Below the pieces are notes generated by a model. That model was not told the origin of the DNA, searched no databases, and was given only the letters and a program-made list of their open reading frames with translations. Shown here piece after piece: positions 1-9,439 of a stretch of DNA of 64,000 nt. Source of the stretch: Dasypus novemcinctus (lineage: Eukaryota; Chordata; Mammalia; Cingulata; Dasypodidae); the NCBI RefSeq assembly GCF_030445035.2, contig NC_080696.1, positions 24,999,661-25,063,660 on the forward strand, in the 5' to 3' direction. A program made the translations under genes and the position numbers. The first letter of the stretch is position 1. Every line of letters begins with the position of its first letter.

Positions 1-237
1 AATGTACTGGGGGAGAGTGTAAACTACAATGTAAACTATAATCCATGCAGTGCAGTAATGCTCCAAAATGTATTCACCAAATGCAATGAATGTGCCACAA
101 TTATGAAACACGTTGTTGTGGGAGGAATGGAGCTGTGGGGTGTGGGGTATATGGGAACCTCTTATATTTTTTAATGTAACATTCTTTGTGATCTATGTAT
201 CTTCAAAAAACTACAATAAAAATTTTAATTAAAAAAA
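1..237 (+). mobile_element. L1 3' terminal fragment (long-3'UTR lineage)
   Basis: This is the last part of the 3' UTR of the L1 lineage that recurs through the window, cut by the window edge. It has the landmarks seen at the ends of the copies at 11.7, 20.2 and 35.4 kb: a stretch about blocked-out 'ccaaaatgtattcaccaaatg', a G-rich 'ggggtgtggggtatatggg', and a terminal 'gtgatctatgtatctt' followed by an A-rich tail. It has no coding capacity. The strand follows from the A-rich tail at its right end. Confidence 0.8.
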
Positions 238-808
238 CCCACAGGGTAACAACAAAGTTAAAATCATGCAGAAACAAAAATGAGAGAGCAATTATTAAGA
301 TATGTCACAAAAGATCAACTATACTGTAAAAGAGGGTGCAATAAAGGAAAAGAGAAAAAAAAACCATGGCATTTAAAAAACAAAGGAAAATGGCTGAAAG
401 AAGGACTGCCTTTACAATAATAATACTGAATGTTAATGGATTAAACCTCCCAATCAAAAGACACAGATTGGCAAAAGAATAAAAAAGGAGGGAGAAGTTG
501 AGGTGGTGGGGTGTGGGGTATATGGGAATCTCTTATATTTTTTAATGTAAGTTTTTGTGATCTATTTATCTTAAAAAAAACAATAAAAAAAAGAAAAGCT
601 AAAAGCAAGATGTCACTGTATACAAGAGGAAGTAGAAAAAGAACAGCAAACAAAACCCAAAGGAAGCAGAAGGAAAGAAATAGCAAAGATCAGAACAGAA
701 ATAAATGAAATAAGAGAATAAGTAAACAACAGAGAGCATTAACAAAACCAAAAGCTGGATCTTTGAAAAGATCAATAAAATGGACAAACCCTATATTAGC
801 CAAAGGGG
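238..808 (+). mobile_element. Ancient L1 ORF2 fragment, interrupted
   Basis: Two pieces of one old L1 flank a short younger insertion (483-592). The left piece holds the conserved start of ORF2: around 418-470 a broken frame reads ILNVNGLN, the endonuclease N-terminal motif. The right piece (593-808) matches the region just before the reverse transcriptase domain, with a recognisable 'KSWIFEKINKM' type stretch. Many stops are present, so it is non-functional. The subfamily cannot be named from this alone. Confidence 0.65.
483..592 (+). mobile_element. Short L1 3' end inserted in older L1
   Basis: About 110 bases carry the G-rich segment and the terminal 'gtgatctatttatctt' plus A-rich tail typical of the young L1 lineage here. 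It splits an older ORF2 fragment, which gives the relative age. It is a heavily 5'-truncated insertion with no coding content. Confidence 0.65.
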
Positions 809-1375
809 TCCTGATGCAAAATACCAAAAATTAGCTGGTTTTTATAAAGGGTATTTATGTGGGGTAGGAGCTTAGAGTCACAAGGTCATAAAGAGTAAAT
901 TATTTCCTTCATCAGTCTGTTGCCACATACTGGAGCAAGATGGCTGTCGGTCTCTGTGAGGATTCAGCCTTTCTCTTTCTCCTAAGGCTCTGTGGTCCCA
1001 GCACCTTCCTTTCTTGGTATAAAGCTTGTCTCTCTCCCTGAGGCTCATTTCTGCACTGCTCTCTTCACAATGTCAGCTGTAGACTTTCAGGCTCATTCTC
1101 TTTCCAGGGCCTCTGCTGTGTCTGATGGAGCCTTCTCTCTTTCCTCATGTATCTGATGCTGGGGCTCCAGCATCAAAACTCCAACTCTCTCCTCGGCCAT
1201 GTCATTTTCTCTGAGAGTCCCAGCCCACCAAGGGGATGGGAACTCAACATCCTACTGAGGTGGCAGAATCAAAATCCCAATCTTAATTTAATCAGGTGAA
1301 AGTGAAATCTCTGAACCTAATACAATCTAATAGGCCCAGACATTTTGCCAAATTTTATTTCTGCATCACTTAATA
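809..1375 (-). repeat. ERVL-like LTR fragment
   Basis: This segment resembles the LTRs at 40,040-40,578 and 50,518-51,149. Shared landmarks are 'tttttataaaggg', the run around 'ggagcaagatggc', 'ctcttaaggctctg'-type sequence, and a 'tgatttaatca'-like stretch near the far end. The strand is assigned by comparison with the 50-kb copy, where the adjacent primer-binding site shows that the element runs on the minus strand. Both ends are eroded and no target duplication was seen. Confidence 0.55.
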
Positions 1376-1389
1376 TCATTTCTCCCCCT

Positions 1390-1560
1390 TCATTCTCTAA
1401 AAGTGGTATTGTACATTGATTTTCTTATATTGAATCACCCTTACATTCCTTGGATTAATCCCACTTAGTCATAGGATATAATTCTTTTAATATGCTACTG
1501 GATTGGACTGGAAATATTTTATTAATTTTTGCATCAAATGGAAAGTTCATGTTTTATGTA
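1390..1560 (-). mobile_element. L1 ORF2 fragment
   Basis: The plus strand reads like the complement of the L1 reverse-transcriptase region just upstream of the catalytic motif. It shows the recognisable order 'gattttcttatattgaa', 'cccacttagtcat' and 'aattcttttaatatgctactgg'. The same stretch occurs in the minus-strand L1 at about 59.4-59.6 kb. It is short, truncated and non-coding. A (CA)n run follows at about 1,566-1,580. Confidence 0.6.
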
Positions 1561-1609
1561 TAATTCCACACACACACACAAAAGGAACAAAAAACAAAAA
1601 AAGGAACAA

Positions 1610-1995
1610 AACAGACAATGTCAATTAAAGCAATACATGACCCTGGACTGGATCTAATAATGGAGGAGAAAAGGCCCAAAAGGACATTTTTAAAAATGGA
1701 ACTAAAGACTGAAAGCTTTATAGCAATGTTAAAGTTCGTGAACTTGGTATCTGTATTTCAGGTGGTTATGTAAGGAAATATCCTTATTATTAGGAAATGT
1801 ACATGGAAGTATTATGTGTTTAAGGAGAATGACATTTGCAACCTACTCTCAAATGCTTAGAAAACTGTTAGATAAATAGACAGATGTGTAGTGGGTTATT
1901 TGAAGTTTTCTGTATGGGTTTTATATTATTTTTGCAACTGTCTTGTAAGTTTGAAATTATTGCAAAATAATAGTTTAAGTTTAAAAAGTTAAGGG
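1610..1995 (+). repeat. Old interspersed repeat 3' end, family uncertain
   Basis: The sequence has the pattern of a common ancient mammalian repeat end: 'ggttatgtaaggaaat', 'acctactctcaaatg', then 'gtaagtttgaaattattgcaaaata' and an A-rich end. I associate it with old L1M-type 3' ends but cannot exclude an LTR or DNA-transposon origin. No open frame is present. Confidence 0.35.
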
Positions 1996-2084
1996 AATAG
2001 AAGAAGAAAAGATAATGGACAGAGGAATACTTATGAAGTTATGAATAGGAGAAACTGGGTAGTATCTAGAAGCGCCAAACAGTG

Positions 2085-2560
2085 AGGCTCATAGAATCAG
2101 GCAATCATAGAGAGGGCCCCAGATGCATAGAATAGAATGAATGAAAGAGAGAAGTCAGCTAAATGAGAGAAACTGAGGCTTCCTGGGAGAAGAATGAATC
2201 AAGGAACTCTTAGATTATAACCACGGACCCTGAGCTCAAGCTATGCTCCATTCCGGACCTACCCCCACCTAACTGCCCAACGCTCTTTCCCCAAATGATA
2301 AGACAGTTCTCAAAACATCACTCCCTACCCTGGAAGCAGCAAGCTCAGTAATTTTCCACCCCATATCTTTGAGCCACAGCTTCACACCCCTCTCCAACCC
2401 CACCCAACTTCACCAGTTCAAAAGGAACTACCTAGCTTAGTCAACTGGGCTGAAGTCTCACTCCAGAACCCTGCCATGCTGGTGATCTAATAAAACTTTC
2501 TGCTTGAATCTTTGGTCTGTCTCGGAGCCTCACTGAACTGAGACCTGACAGGAACCCAAT
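2085..2560 (+). repeat. LTR-like sequence with polyadenylation signal
   Basis: A pyrimidine-rich stretch is followed by AATAAA at 2,489-2,494, then a short 'tggtctgtctcggagcctc'-type segment ending in a CA dinucleotide near 2,550. That arrangement resembles the R/U5 end of a retroviral LTR. The left edge is not defined and I found no matching second LTR or target duplication, so this is tentative. Confidence 0.35.
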
Positions 2561-2731
2561 ACAATTCCTCTACAGGCAAAGTCAGAGAGCTGTAAGGAGA
2601 CAATGTCAGGCAGTCTTAACTGCAGCCAAGGAGGCAAGAGAACAGTTTCTTCCTCTGCACCTTACAGAAGCCTCCTCTTCTGTGAAAGGCTGAGGAGGGC
2701 CTGTGCCCTGTTTGCCCTGTCCTCCTCTTAC

Positions 2732-2827
2732 CTGAATAGGGGTCCAGCTGACGTCTCCTCTCTTGTCTCCGAGGCTCATCCCCTTGCTCCAGCTGGGTTA
2801 TGAGTTCTGGTTTGGAAAAGGGAATGC
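2732..2827 (-). pseudogene. KRAB B-box exon of a KRAB zinc-finger gene relic
   Basis: On the minus strand these 96 bases encode the KRAB B-box signature: IPFSKPELITQLEQGDEPR. The exon is bounded by a splice acceptor (…tgcaagcag) and a good donor (…attcag then gtaagagg). A length of 96 bases is the usual KRAB-B exon size. KRAB B boxes strengthen recruitment of the corepressor TRIM28 by KRAB zinc-finger repressors. The partner A-box exon lies 347 bases upstream on the same strand, at 3,175-3,299. No C2H2 finger array occurs between this exon and the left window edge, so any finger exon would lie outside or be lost. This exon is intact, but the A exon is broken, so the locus is called a relic. 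Confidence 0.8.
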
Positions 2828-3174
2828 CTGCTTGCAGGGGAAAACAAATGAGGTGACTTTTGGTTATAGGCTCAAGGGCCATTAGCTGGAGCTAGATTGA
2901 GTGGGGACTAGAGGGTGGACCTTGGACTTCAGAGGGTGAGTTTTTGTCTGTTGAAGGGGCTCTTGGGTGAGAAAGGCAGCATGTTGGCTTCATCTGTGCT
3001 GGGCAGATAAATATCTGTCACGTTTAGAGCAGAAAACTGGGGAGAGGCCTGCAAATGAGGAGTATTGACCAGTATGAACTTTCCCAGGTCCAGACCTTCC
3101 CTAGGGGTGATCAGCCCTAAGCAAATATTAGAAGGAAGGAACATGTCACCTTGGAAAAGGAATACATACCATAC

Positions 3175-3299
3175 CAGTGAGACCAGTGTGCTGTAGTTCC
3201 CCAGCATCACCTCTCTGTATAGGGTCCCCTGACCAGGGCTCAATAGCCTCCACTCTTCTGGGTGAAATCCACAGCCACATCCCCAAAGCCCACGAGAGC
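3175..3299 (-). pseudogene. KRAB A-box exon with two single-base losses
   Basis: The minus strand has a strong acceptor (pyrimidine run ending in 'cttgttgcag') followed by sequence encoding GFGDVAVDFTQ. After a frame change it encodes EEWRLLSPGQ..LYREVMLGNYSTLVSL, the KRAB A box that binds TRIM28. The frame change fits loss of one G where CAG GAA became CAGAA (near 3,257). At the 3' edge the usual phase-1 junction (…CTGG then GT) reads CTG then GT, one base short. The exon is 125 bases against the usual 127, matching exactly two single-base losses. Splicing to the intact B exon would be out of frame. The parent KRAB zinc-finger gene cannot be identified without the fingers. Confidence 0.8.
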
Positions 3300-3849
3300 C
3301 TGCAACAAGAAAACAATCCAGTCTTGTGCTTGGAGAGGCAGAAAGATGGCAGGTCCTCAGTCCTGATGCCATGTATCCCAAGATGCTCATCTCTAAACAG
3401 TCCCCCTATTTACTTATTTATTTTATTTTATTTATTTTTTTTCAGTCCCCCTATTTATGAACCTCCTGCACTCAGGGCCTAGGCAGGCTTTTATGGGATT
3501 TCCATGGAAAAAATAGAATTCCAACCCTTGTGAAGCTCTGAATCTAGGCAGGGAGAAGAAACTAGAAAATTATACAACAGTATAGAACAGAGTTTAAAGG
3601 CTACAGAAATTTAGAAATACCCTAGTCTCTTACATTTTTTTAGAATTGAAGCACTAGCGGAAATGCCTGGGTCAGTCATATGTCACAGGAGTGGATAACC
3701 TATAGCCAACTCATCCCTAATCTCCCATAGATGGCTGACTTTCACCCCTCCCCTGGGGCTCTTTCCTTTCTTGGGCCTGAGAGGCTAAAGAGGCTGAAGA
3801 AAAGGGATTGGAGTGGCTTGCATTAGAGCCCATATCTGCTCTAAGCAGT
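3300..3849. other. Intronic or intergenic sequence upstream of KRAB exons
   Basis: No coding exon was recognised. A (TTTA)n-like run occurs at about 3,412-3,442. A first KRAB-gene exon (5' UTR plus start codon) would be expected somewhere to the right on the minus strand but was not identified. Confidence 0.5.
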
Positions 3850-3960
3850 GTAAATTTGGCACAGGTTGACTGCACTCTCTATCCCTCAGGGTTCTCAGCT
3901 GTGAAATGGGGATGAACCCATAGCTCACCTTGTCGGGAACCCCTGAGATAACTTGGGCTG
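3850..3960 (+). repeat. MIR-like SINE fragment
   Basis: The stretch 'tctcagctgtgaaatgggga' followed by a degenerate 'cccatagctcacc' fits the conserved core of the ancient MIR SINE (…cctcatctgtaaaatgggg…). It is short and diverged. Confidence 0.45.
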
Positions 3961-4034
3961 CTGCCTGCACATGCCATTGCTGCTCAGGAACAACCATCAT
4001 GGCCTCTGTAAAAGTCACCCCTGTTTTACTTTGC

Positions 4035-4175
4035 ACATCCTTAGCATTCTGTACTGCATTCTTCTTTATTCTTTATCTGTCTCCTCCAACAGAATAGAAA
4101 TTCCATGTTCTCATGCTGCTTTCCCAGCACACAGAATACAGACTGTGCGTAATAGTCAATCAAATATGAATATGT
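4035..4175 (+). repeat. L2/MIR 3'-end-like fragment
   Basis: The order of 'aacagaatagaaattccatg', 'ttcccagcacacagaatacag' and 'tagtcaatcaaatatgaatatg' follows the widely shared L2/MIR 3' end (gene-body phrase, then 'agcac…agcaca…', then the 'tcaataaat…tgaatg' tail). It is an ancient non-coding relic. Confidence 0.5.
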
Positions 4176-5287
4176 GGTAGTAATTATCTGACTGAAAAAA
4201 ATCTCAAAGAGAAGCCTGTGCCACCTAGAAACCTGTACTCTGGACTGTTGGGCTCCATAAAATCTTTGGAAGGTAGAAGGTTTAGGTGAATTGTCTTGGC
4301 AGAGAGAGGGTGCAAAGCTCAAGAGAGTCTGGTGACTCCTGGGAACCTTGTCAGTCCCACACTTACCAAACTTTAAAACTTCAGATTTCACATGAATATC
4401 CCAAGTCCTGGGTTTCATGGAAAGACCACAGATCTGACCACATAGGACTTGCATGTCTGCAGGACTTCCTCAGGCTAGAATGAGTCAAGGAATCCAATAG
4501 AGCTCAGATATGAAATCCATAGCTTGAACCCATGCTTCAAGACATCCTCCATCCTTGGATATTAGACCTGTGTCCCTTACTGTAAGCCTTGGGCTTAGGC
4601 CCTGTTGAAGAGCCCTTCCACACACAAAACTACTCACCTGTAGCATGTCCCTTCTACCCAGGCTGGCTCAGGAATGGCTTTAAGACCAATGCATAGCACT
4701 AAGAGCTAGCCCTTGCTAGATCATATGTTCTAAATTATTAACAGCAAAGCACAGACTAAAAGGTTAGAAACAGTGGTTTCACTTCTGGCTATGCAAACTC
4801 TCACTTGGTGTGTATGTATATATAATGTTTATATTTTCATTATGGATGCCTAGGCCCCAACCCAAACCAAATAATCAGTAACCCTGTGGATGGGGAAGTA
4901 GGAGGAGTCTTAGAATTGGTATTTTTAAAAGCTCCCAAGTATAGAGCAAGATAGCAGAATAGGCATCCCTAAATCCCCATCCTCCCACAGAAACATCTCA
5001 AGAAGTAACTCTCTCAAAACTCTGGAAAATAATAAATTTTTTTTTTACAGCAATAAAATGTTAAATGAAGAAAAAGGCAAGGGAGGAAAATTCTGTGGTA
5101 CTTTTACTAGCCCCTGCTCCACTCACTCTTCAGGGTATGGCATCACCTTACTTTCCCTGTGTGTGACCTGGATCCCTGGTTCTAGAAGGAGAAAAGTATA
5201 CTTCATTAATAAATTGGTATGTATGTATGTTTGTTCTAACTCATCTAGTGTCTACCTAAAAGACTGACCCAAGGTGCTCCTCTCTTT
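4176..5287. other. No gene seen; weak L1 5'-start-like patch
   Basis: No coding region was recognised. At about 4,945-5,030, 'agagcaagatagcagaatagg' resembles the opening of mammalian L1 5' UTRs (compare the start of the L1 at 13,057). The resemblance is short. A small (TATG)n run lies near 5,215-5,230. Confidence 0.4.
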
Positions 5288-5298
5288 CTTCTATTCTT

Positions 5299-6478
5299 TT
5301 TAAAAAAATCTCTTTATTTTTAAAAAATATTGCATTCAAAAAATATAACATAATCCCCACCCCCTTCACCCCTCTCCTCCCATATCAACAACCTCTTTCA
5401 TGGGACAACAACCAATGTCATGGGACATTCATTGCTTTTGGTGAATACATTTTGGAGCACTGCTGCACATGGATAATGGTTTTCATTGTAGTTTACACTC
5501 TTCCCCAGTCTACCCAGTGGGCCATGGCAGGACATACAATGTCCAGCATCAGTCCCTGCAGTACCACCCAGGACAACTTCAACTCTTGAAAATGCCCCCA
5601 CATCATATCTCTTCTTCCCTCTCCCTACCCTCAGCCAGCTACTGTGGTCTCTTTCTCCACATCAATGCTACAATTTCTTCCATTACTAATTACAATAGTT
5701 CCATAGTAGAATATCAGTAAGTCCACTCTAACCCATACTCTATTCCTCCATCCTGTGGACCCTGATTATGATTATGTCCACCTCTATATAGAGAGGGGGC
5801 TTAGATTCCACATGGATGGTGGATGCAATTCTCCTACTTGCAGTTGTAGGCATTCTTGGTTCCCTGGTGTGGTGGTTGACCTTCTTCACCTCCCTGTTTC
5901 TTGGCCAGGGTAAGTCCAATAAACCAGAGGGTAGGAGCTGCAAGTCTGCTAAGGCTCAGGGCCTGGCTGTCACATGGACAGTCCAAAGATGCAGGTCTCC
6001 TGAGTATATACCAACCCCAGTGCCAACCACTGGCCCAGTAAAAGTGACAGAAGAGGCATATGTAGAAAGATCACATCTGAGTCTAACTCCATCACACTCA
6101 GGAACACAAACTCCAAAGAGGGCCCACTGACATGACACTGAACTCCAGAGCCATCTGCCATGACCACAGAACCTGTGGGTTTCTGTAGCTCTCAGGGGAA
6201 CCAGTACCTGGGGTTCTATCTACTTTGGCTGTCTCTGGGACCCTGCTGAGGCATGCGTAAGTGTGACCACTCTGATGACCTCCTGACTCTTTTTTGGAGA
6301 CTCAAAGCCATACGAATTCATTTGTCCTTTCCATTTCCCCCTTTTATCCTAGGTCAAAAAGCAGTTTTTAACATCTGATATTAAATGAAGGCTGAAATAT
6401 TCTGCCTGTCTGAGTTGACCCTTTTATTCAAGGTCTTTTTCTAATTGCATCATCAGCTGGTGTTTGGTAGTAATCCCT
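5299..6478 (-). mobile_element. L1 3' UTR insertion with target duplication
   Basis: This is a 5'-truncated insertion of the long-3'UTR L1 lineage on the minus strand, about 1.18 kb and lying wholly within the 3' UTR. It begins on the plus strand with T-rich sequence (the A tail) and runs in parallel with 19.2-20.3 kb in reverse. An 11-base direct repeat, cttctattctt, flanks it at 5,288-5,298 and 6,479-6,489, consistent with target-primed integration. Near its inner end two variants of 'cccttttat.c.aggtc' occur about 90 bases apart, a small internal duplication or subfamily feature. Several frames stay open across 5,740-6,170 on both strands (see findings). Confidence 0.85.
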
Positions 6479-6489
6479 CTTCTATTCTT

Positions 6490-6818
6490 GAACTCACTTG
6501 GGATGGAGAAGTGTCAGGCATTGCTCAAAAACACTAAGGGAAATATCAAATGGAAGTTATCTGGGGTGAAAGATTATAGTTGAGACATACAAAACAGAGC
6601 CTGGGGACCAGAAAAAGCTGGTAAGTGTTTTCACTGGGAAATTAGAGCATTCAGGAGCACCTGTGTATATGGAGGAATTTAGACACAGTGGAAATCCTGG
6701 GCTAGATATATGCGCAGAAAAGTCTTGAGGAGACTCTATTCTGCAAAGACTGGAAGAGATGCCTTTTTGTTTGTTTATCTTTATTGGTATGTTTGCTTTT
6801 TTTTTTTAGTTAGTTAAG
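6490..6818. other. Unassigned sequence
   Basis: About 330 bases between the L1 target duplication and the Tigger element. No open frame of note and no repeat recognised. Confidence 0.5.
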
Positions 6819-9031
6819 TATACTGCAGAGATATTGTGGGTTTGGTTCCAGACCATTGCAATAAAGTGACTACTACAATAAAGTGAGTCATAAATGTTTT
6901 GGTTTCCTGGTGCATATAAAAGTTATGTTTATACTATATTGTAGTCTAGTAAGGTGCAATAGCATTATGTCTAAAAAACAATGTACATACCTTAATTAAA
7001 AAATAATTTGTTCCTAAAAATGCTAACCATCACCTGAGCTTTTAATGAATCATAATATTTTTCCTGATGGAGGGTCTTGCCTTGATGTTAATAGCTGCTG
7101 ACTGATCAGGGTAGTGGTTGCTAAAGTTGAAGTGGTTGTGACAATTTCTTAAAATAAGACAGCAATAAAGTTGGTCCCATCAATTGGCTTGTCCTTTCAT
7201 GAAAGATTTCTCTGTAGCACGCAGTGTTGTTTGATAACATTTTACCCAGAGAACTTCTTTCAAAACTGGAGTCAATTCTCCCAAATCCTGCACTGCTTTA
7301 GTGTATGTAATACTCTAAATCCTTTGCTGTCAATTCAACAGAGTTCACAGGCTCTTCACCAGGAGTAGGTTCCATCTAATGAAACTTTCTGTATTCATCC
7401 GTAAGAAGCAACTCCACATGCATTAAAGTTTTATCATGAGATTGCAGCAATTCAGTCATATCTTCAGGCTCTAGTTCTAATTCTAGTTCTTTTGTTATTT
7501 CTACCACATCTGGAGTTACATCCTCCACTGAATTCTTGAATCCCTCAAACTCATCCATGAGGGTTGGAATCAAGTTCCAAACACCTGTCAATGTTGATAT
7601 TTTGACCTCCTCCCATGAATCATAAATGTTCTTAATAGCTTCTACAATGATCAGTCCTTTCCAGCAGGTTTTCAATATTTTGCCCAGATCCATCAGAGGA
7701 ATCACTATGGCAGCTATAGCCTTACAGACTATATTTCAAAAATAAATAAGACTTGAAAGTCAAAATTACTCCTTGGTCCATGGGTTGCAGAATGGATGTT
7801 GTGTTAGCAGGCATGAAAATAACATTAATCTCATTGTACATCTCCATCAGAGGTTTTATGTGAATAGGTGAATTGTCAACAATAAGTAATATTTTGAAAG
7901 GAATCTTTTTTTTCTGAGCCATATATCTCAATATTGGGCTTAAAATGGTCAGTAAACCATGTTGTAAGATGTGCTGTCACTCAGAATTTGTTGTTCCATT
8001 TATAGAGTACAGGTAGGATACATTTAGTATAATTCTTAAGGGCCCTAGTATTTTGGAATGATAAATGAGCATTGGCTTCAACTTAAAGTCACCAGCTGTA
8101 TTGGTCCATAACATAAGAGTCAGCCTGTCCTTTAAAGTACTGAAGGTAGGCACTGACTTCTCTCTGGCTGTGAAAGCCATAGATGGCATTTTTGCCCAGC
8201 AGAAGGCTGTTCCATCTACACTGAAAATCTGCTGATTAGTGTAGCCACCTTCATCAGTTACCTTAGCTAGATCTCCTGGATAACTTGCTGCAACTTATAC
8301 ATCAGCACTTGCTGCTTCATCTTGTACTTTTATGTTCTGGAGATAGTGCCTTTCTTTAAACCTCAAACTTTTCTTCTGCAGTTTCCTTTCCTCTCAGCAT
8401 TCATAGAATTAGAGAGAGCAATCATATTTTCATAAAGCAGCACTTGTAATTTCCTTCACAAACTTTTCCTCTGCATTCACAACTTGGCTAACTAGTGCAA
8501 GAGACCTAGCTTCCAGCCTATCTTGGCTTTCAGCATGTCTTCCTCAATAAGCTTAGTCATTTCTAACTCTTGATTTAAAGTGAGAGGTGTGCAACTCTTC
8601 CTTTCACTTAAAGGTTATTTCTTGGCCTAATTTCAATATTGTTGTGTTTCAGGGAATAGGGATGCCTGAGGAGAAGGAGAGAAATGAGGGAATGTCCAGT
8701 CGAAGAGGAACAATCAGAACACACACAACACTTATTGATTATGTTCCTTCTTTTACATGGGCATGGTTCATGGTAAGCCAAAAAATTTCAATAGTAATAT
8801 CAAAGATTACTAATCACAGATAACCACAGATTTAATAATAATGAAAGAGTTTGAAATATAGGGAGAATTACCAAAATATGACACATAGACATGAAGTGAG
8901 CCAATGGTTTTGGAAAAATGGCACTAACAGACTTACTCAACACGGGGTTGCCACAAACCTTCAATTTGTAAAAACAAAAACAAAAAACCCACAATATTTG
9001 CAAAGCACAATAAATCAAAAGCACAATAGTT
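6819..9031 (-). mobile_element. Tigger1-type DNA transposon, decayed
   Basis: The two ends show the inverted-repeat pattern of Tigger1: 'agatattgtgggtttggttcc' on the left and, in complement, 'gcttttgatttattgtgc' and 'caaatattgtggg' on the right. The transposase is on the minus strand in pieces. At 8,189-7,977 lies an [15 protein letters not shown] segment. At 7,931-7,722 is the pogo-family DDE core, with a VDNSPIH stretch (normally DNAPGH) and the diagnostic [16 protein letters not shown]. At 7,705-7,376 is an acidic C-terminal part with DLGKIL and MDEFEGF. Frameshifts and stops separate the pieces. The ancestral enzyme cut and pasted the element at TA sites. This copy is a fossil. Confidence 0.9.
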
Positions 9032-9198
9032 TGTTTCAATTCCTGGAAGTCAAGGAAATCTCTGTCAAAATACTATTTGAATACAAGCTAAAGAACAAAG
9101 ACTGCAGAGATCACACATGATAAGGATTACAGCCTGTGGAAAAAAACTTTGGTAAAAGCACTAGAAAAAAAGACTAGTGCAATCTTCAAAAATCAATA

Positions 9199-9310
9199 GG
9201 GAGCAGATGTGGCTCAAGTGGGTGAACGCCTGCTTCCCATATGGAAGGTCCTGGGTTTGGTTCCTGGTACCTCTTTAAAAAAAACAAAAAAACAATTAAG
9301 CAAGACAAAC
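9199..9310 (+). repeat. DAS-like tRNA-derived SINE, first unit
   Basis: The body starts 'gggagcagatgtggctcaag' and has a B-box-like 'ggtttggttcc' near 9,254-9,264. It ends with 'tggtacctc' and an A-rich tail containing AAAAC repeats. This fits an older branch of xenarthran DAS-SINEs transcribed by RNA polymerase III. A second diverged unit follows directly. Confidence 0.7.
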
Positions 9311-9324
9311 GAAAAAACCAACTC

Positions 9325-9424
9325 AGGGGAGTCCATGTGGCTCATAGGTTAAGTGCCAGCTTCCCACATACGAGGTCCCAAGTTCTATCCCTGGCCCCTG
9401 GTACCTCAAAAAAATCAATAAATG
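9325..9424 (+). repeat. DAS-like SINE, second unit
   Basis: It has the same architecture as the unit just upstream: 'gtccatgtggctcat…ttaagtgccagcttccca' then a B-box-like 'aagttctatcc', 'tggtacctc' and an A-rich tail. The two units are in tandem and the same orientation. They could be one dimeric insertion or two successive insertions into an A-rich tail. Confidence 0.65.
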
Positions 9425-9439
9425 GCAGTCCCTGGGGGA

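Noticed and set aside
1..2600. A zinc-finger array completing the KRAB gene
   Set aside because: No C-x2-C…H-x3-H linker pattern or TGEKP-type linker was found on the minus strand. The region is L1 and LTR sequence.
4041..4454. First exons of the KRAB gene in a 137-codon minus-strand frame
   Set aside because: No KRAB-gene start motif or splice donor in the right phase was seen, and part of the stretch matches an L2/MIR end.
7376..8189. A domesticated pogo/Tigger-type host gene
   Set aside because: The transposase is in several frames, its catalytic segment is altered, and the terminal inverted repeats are present, so it is a plain Tigger1 fossil.
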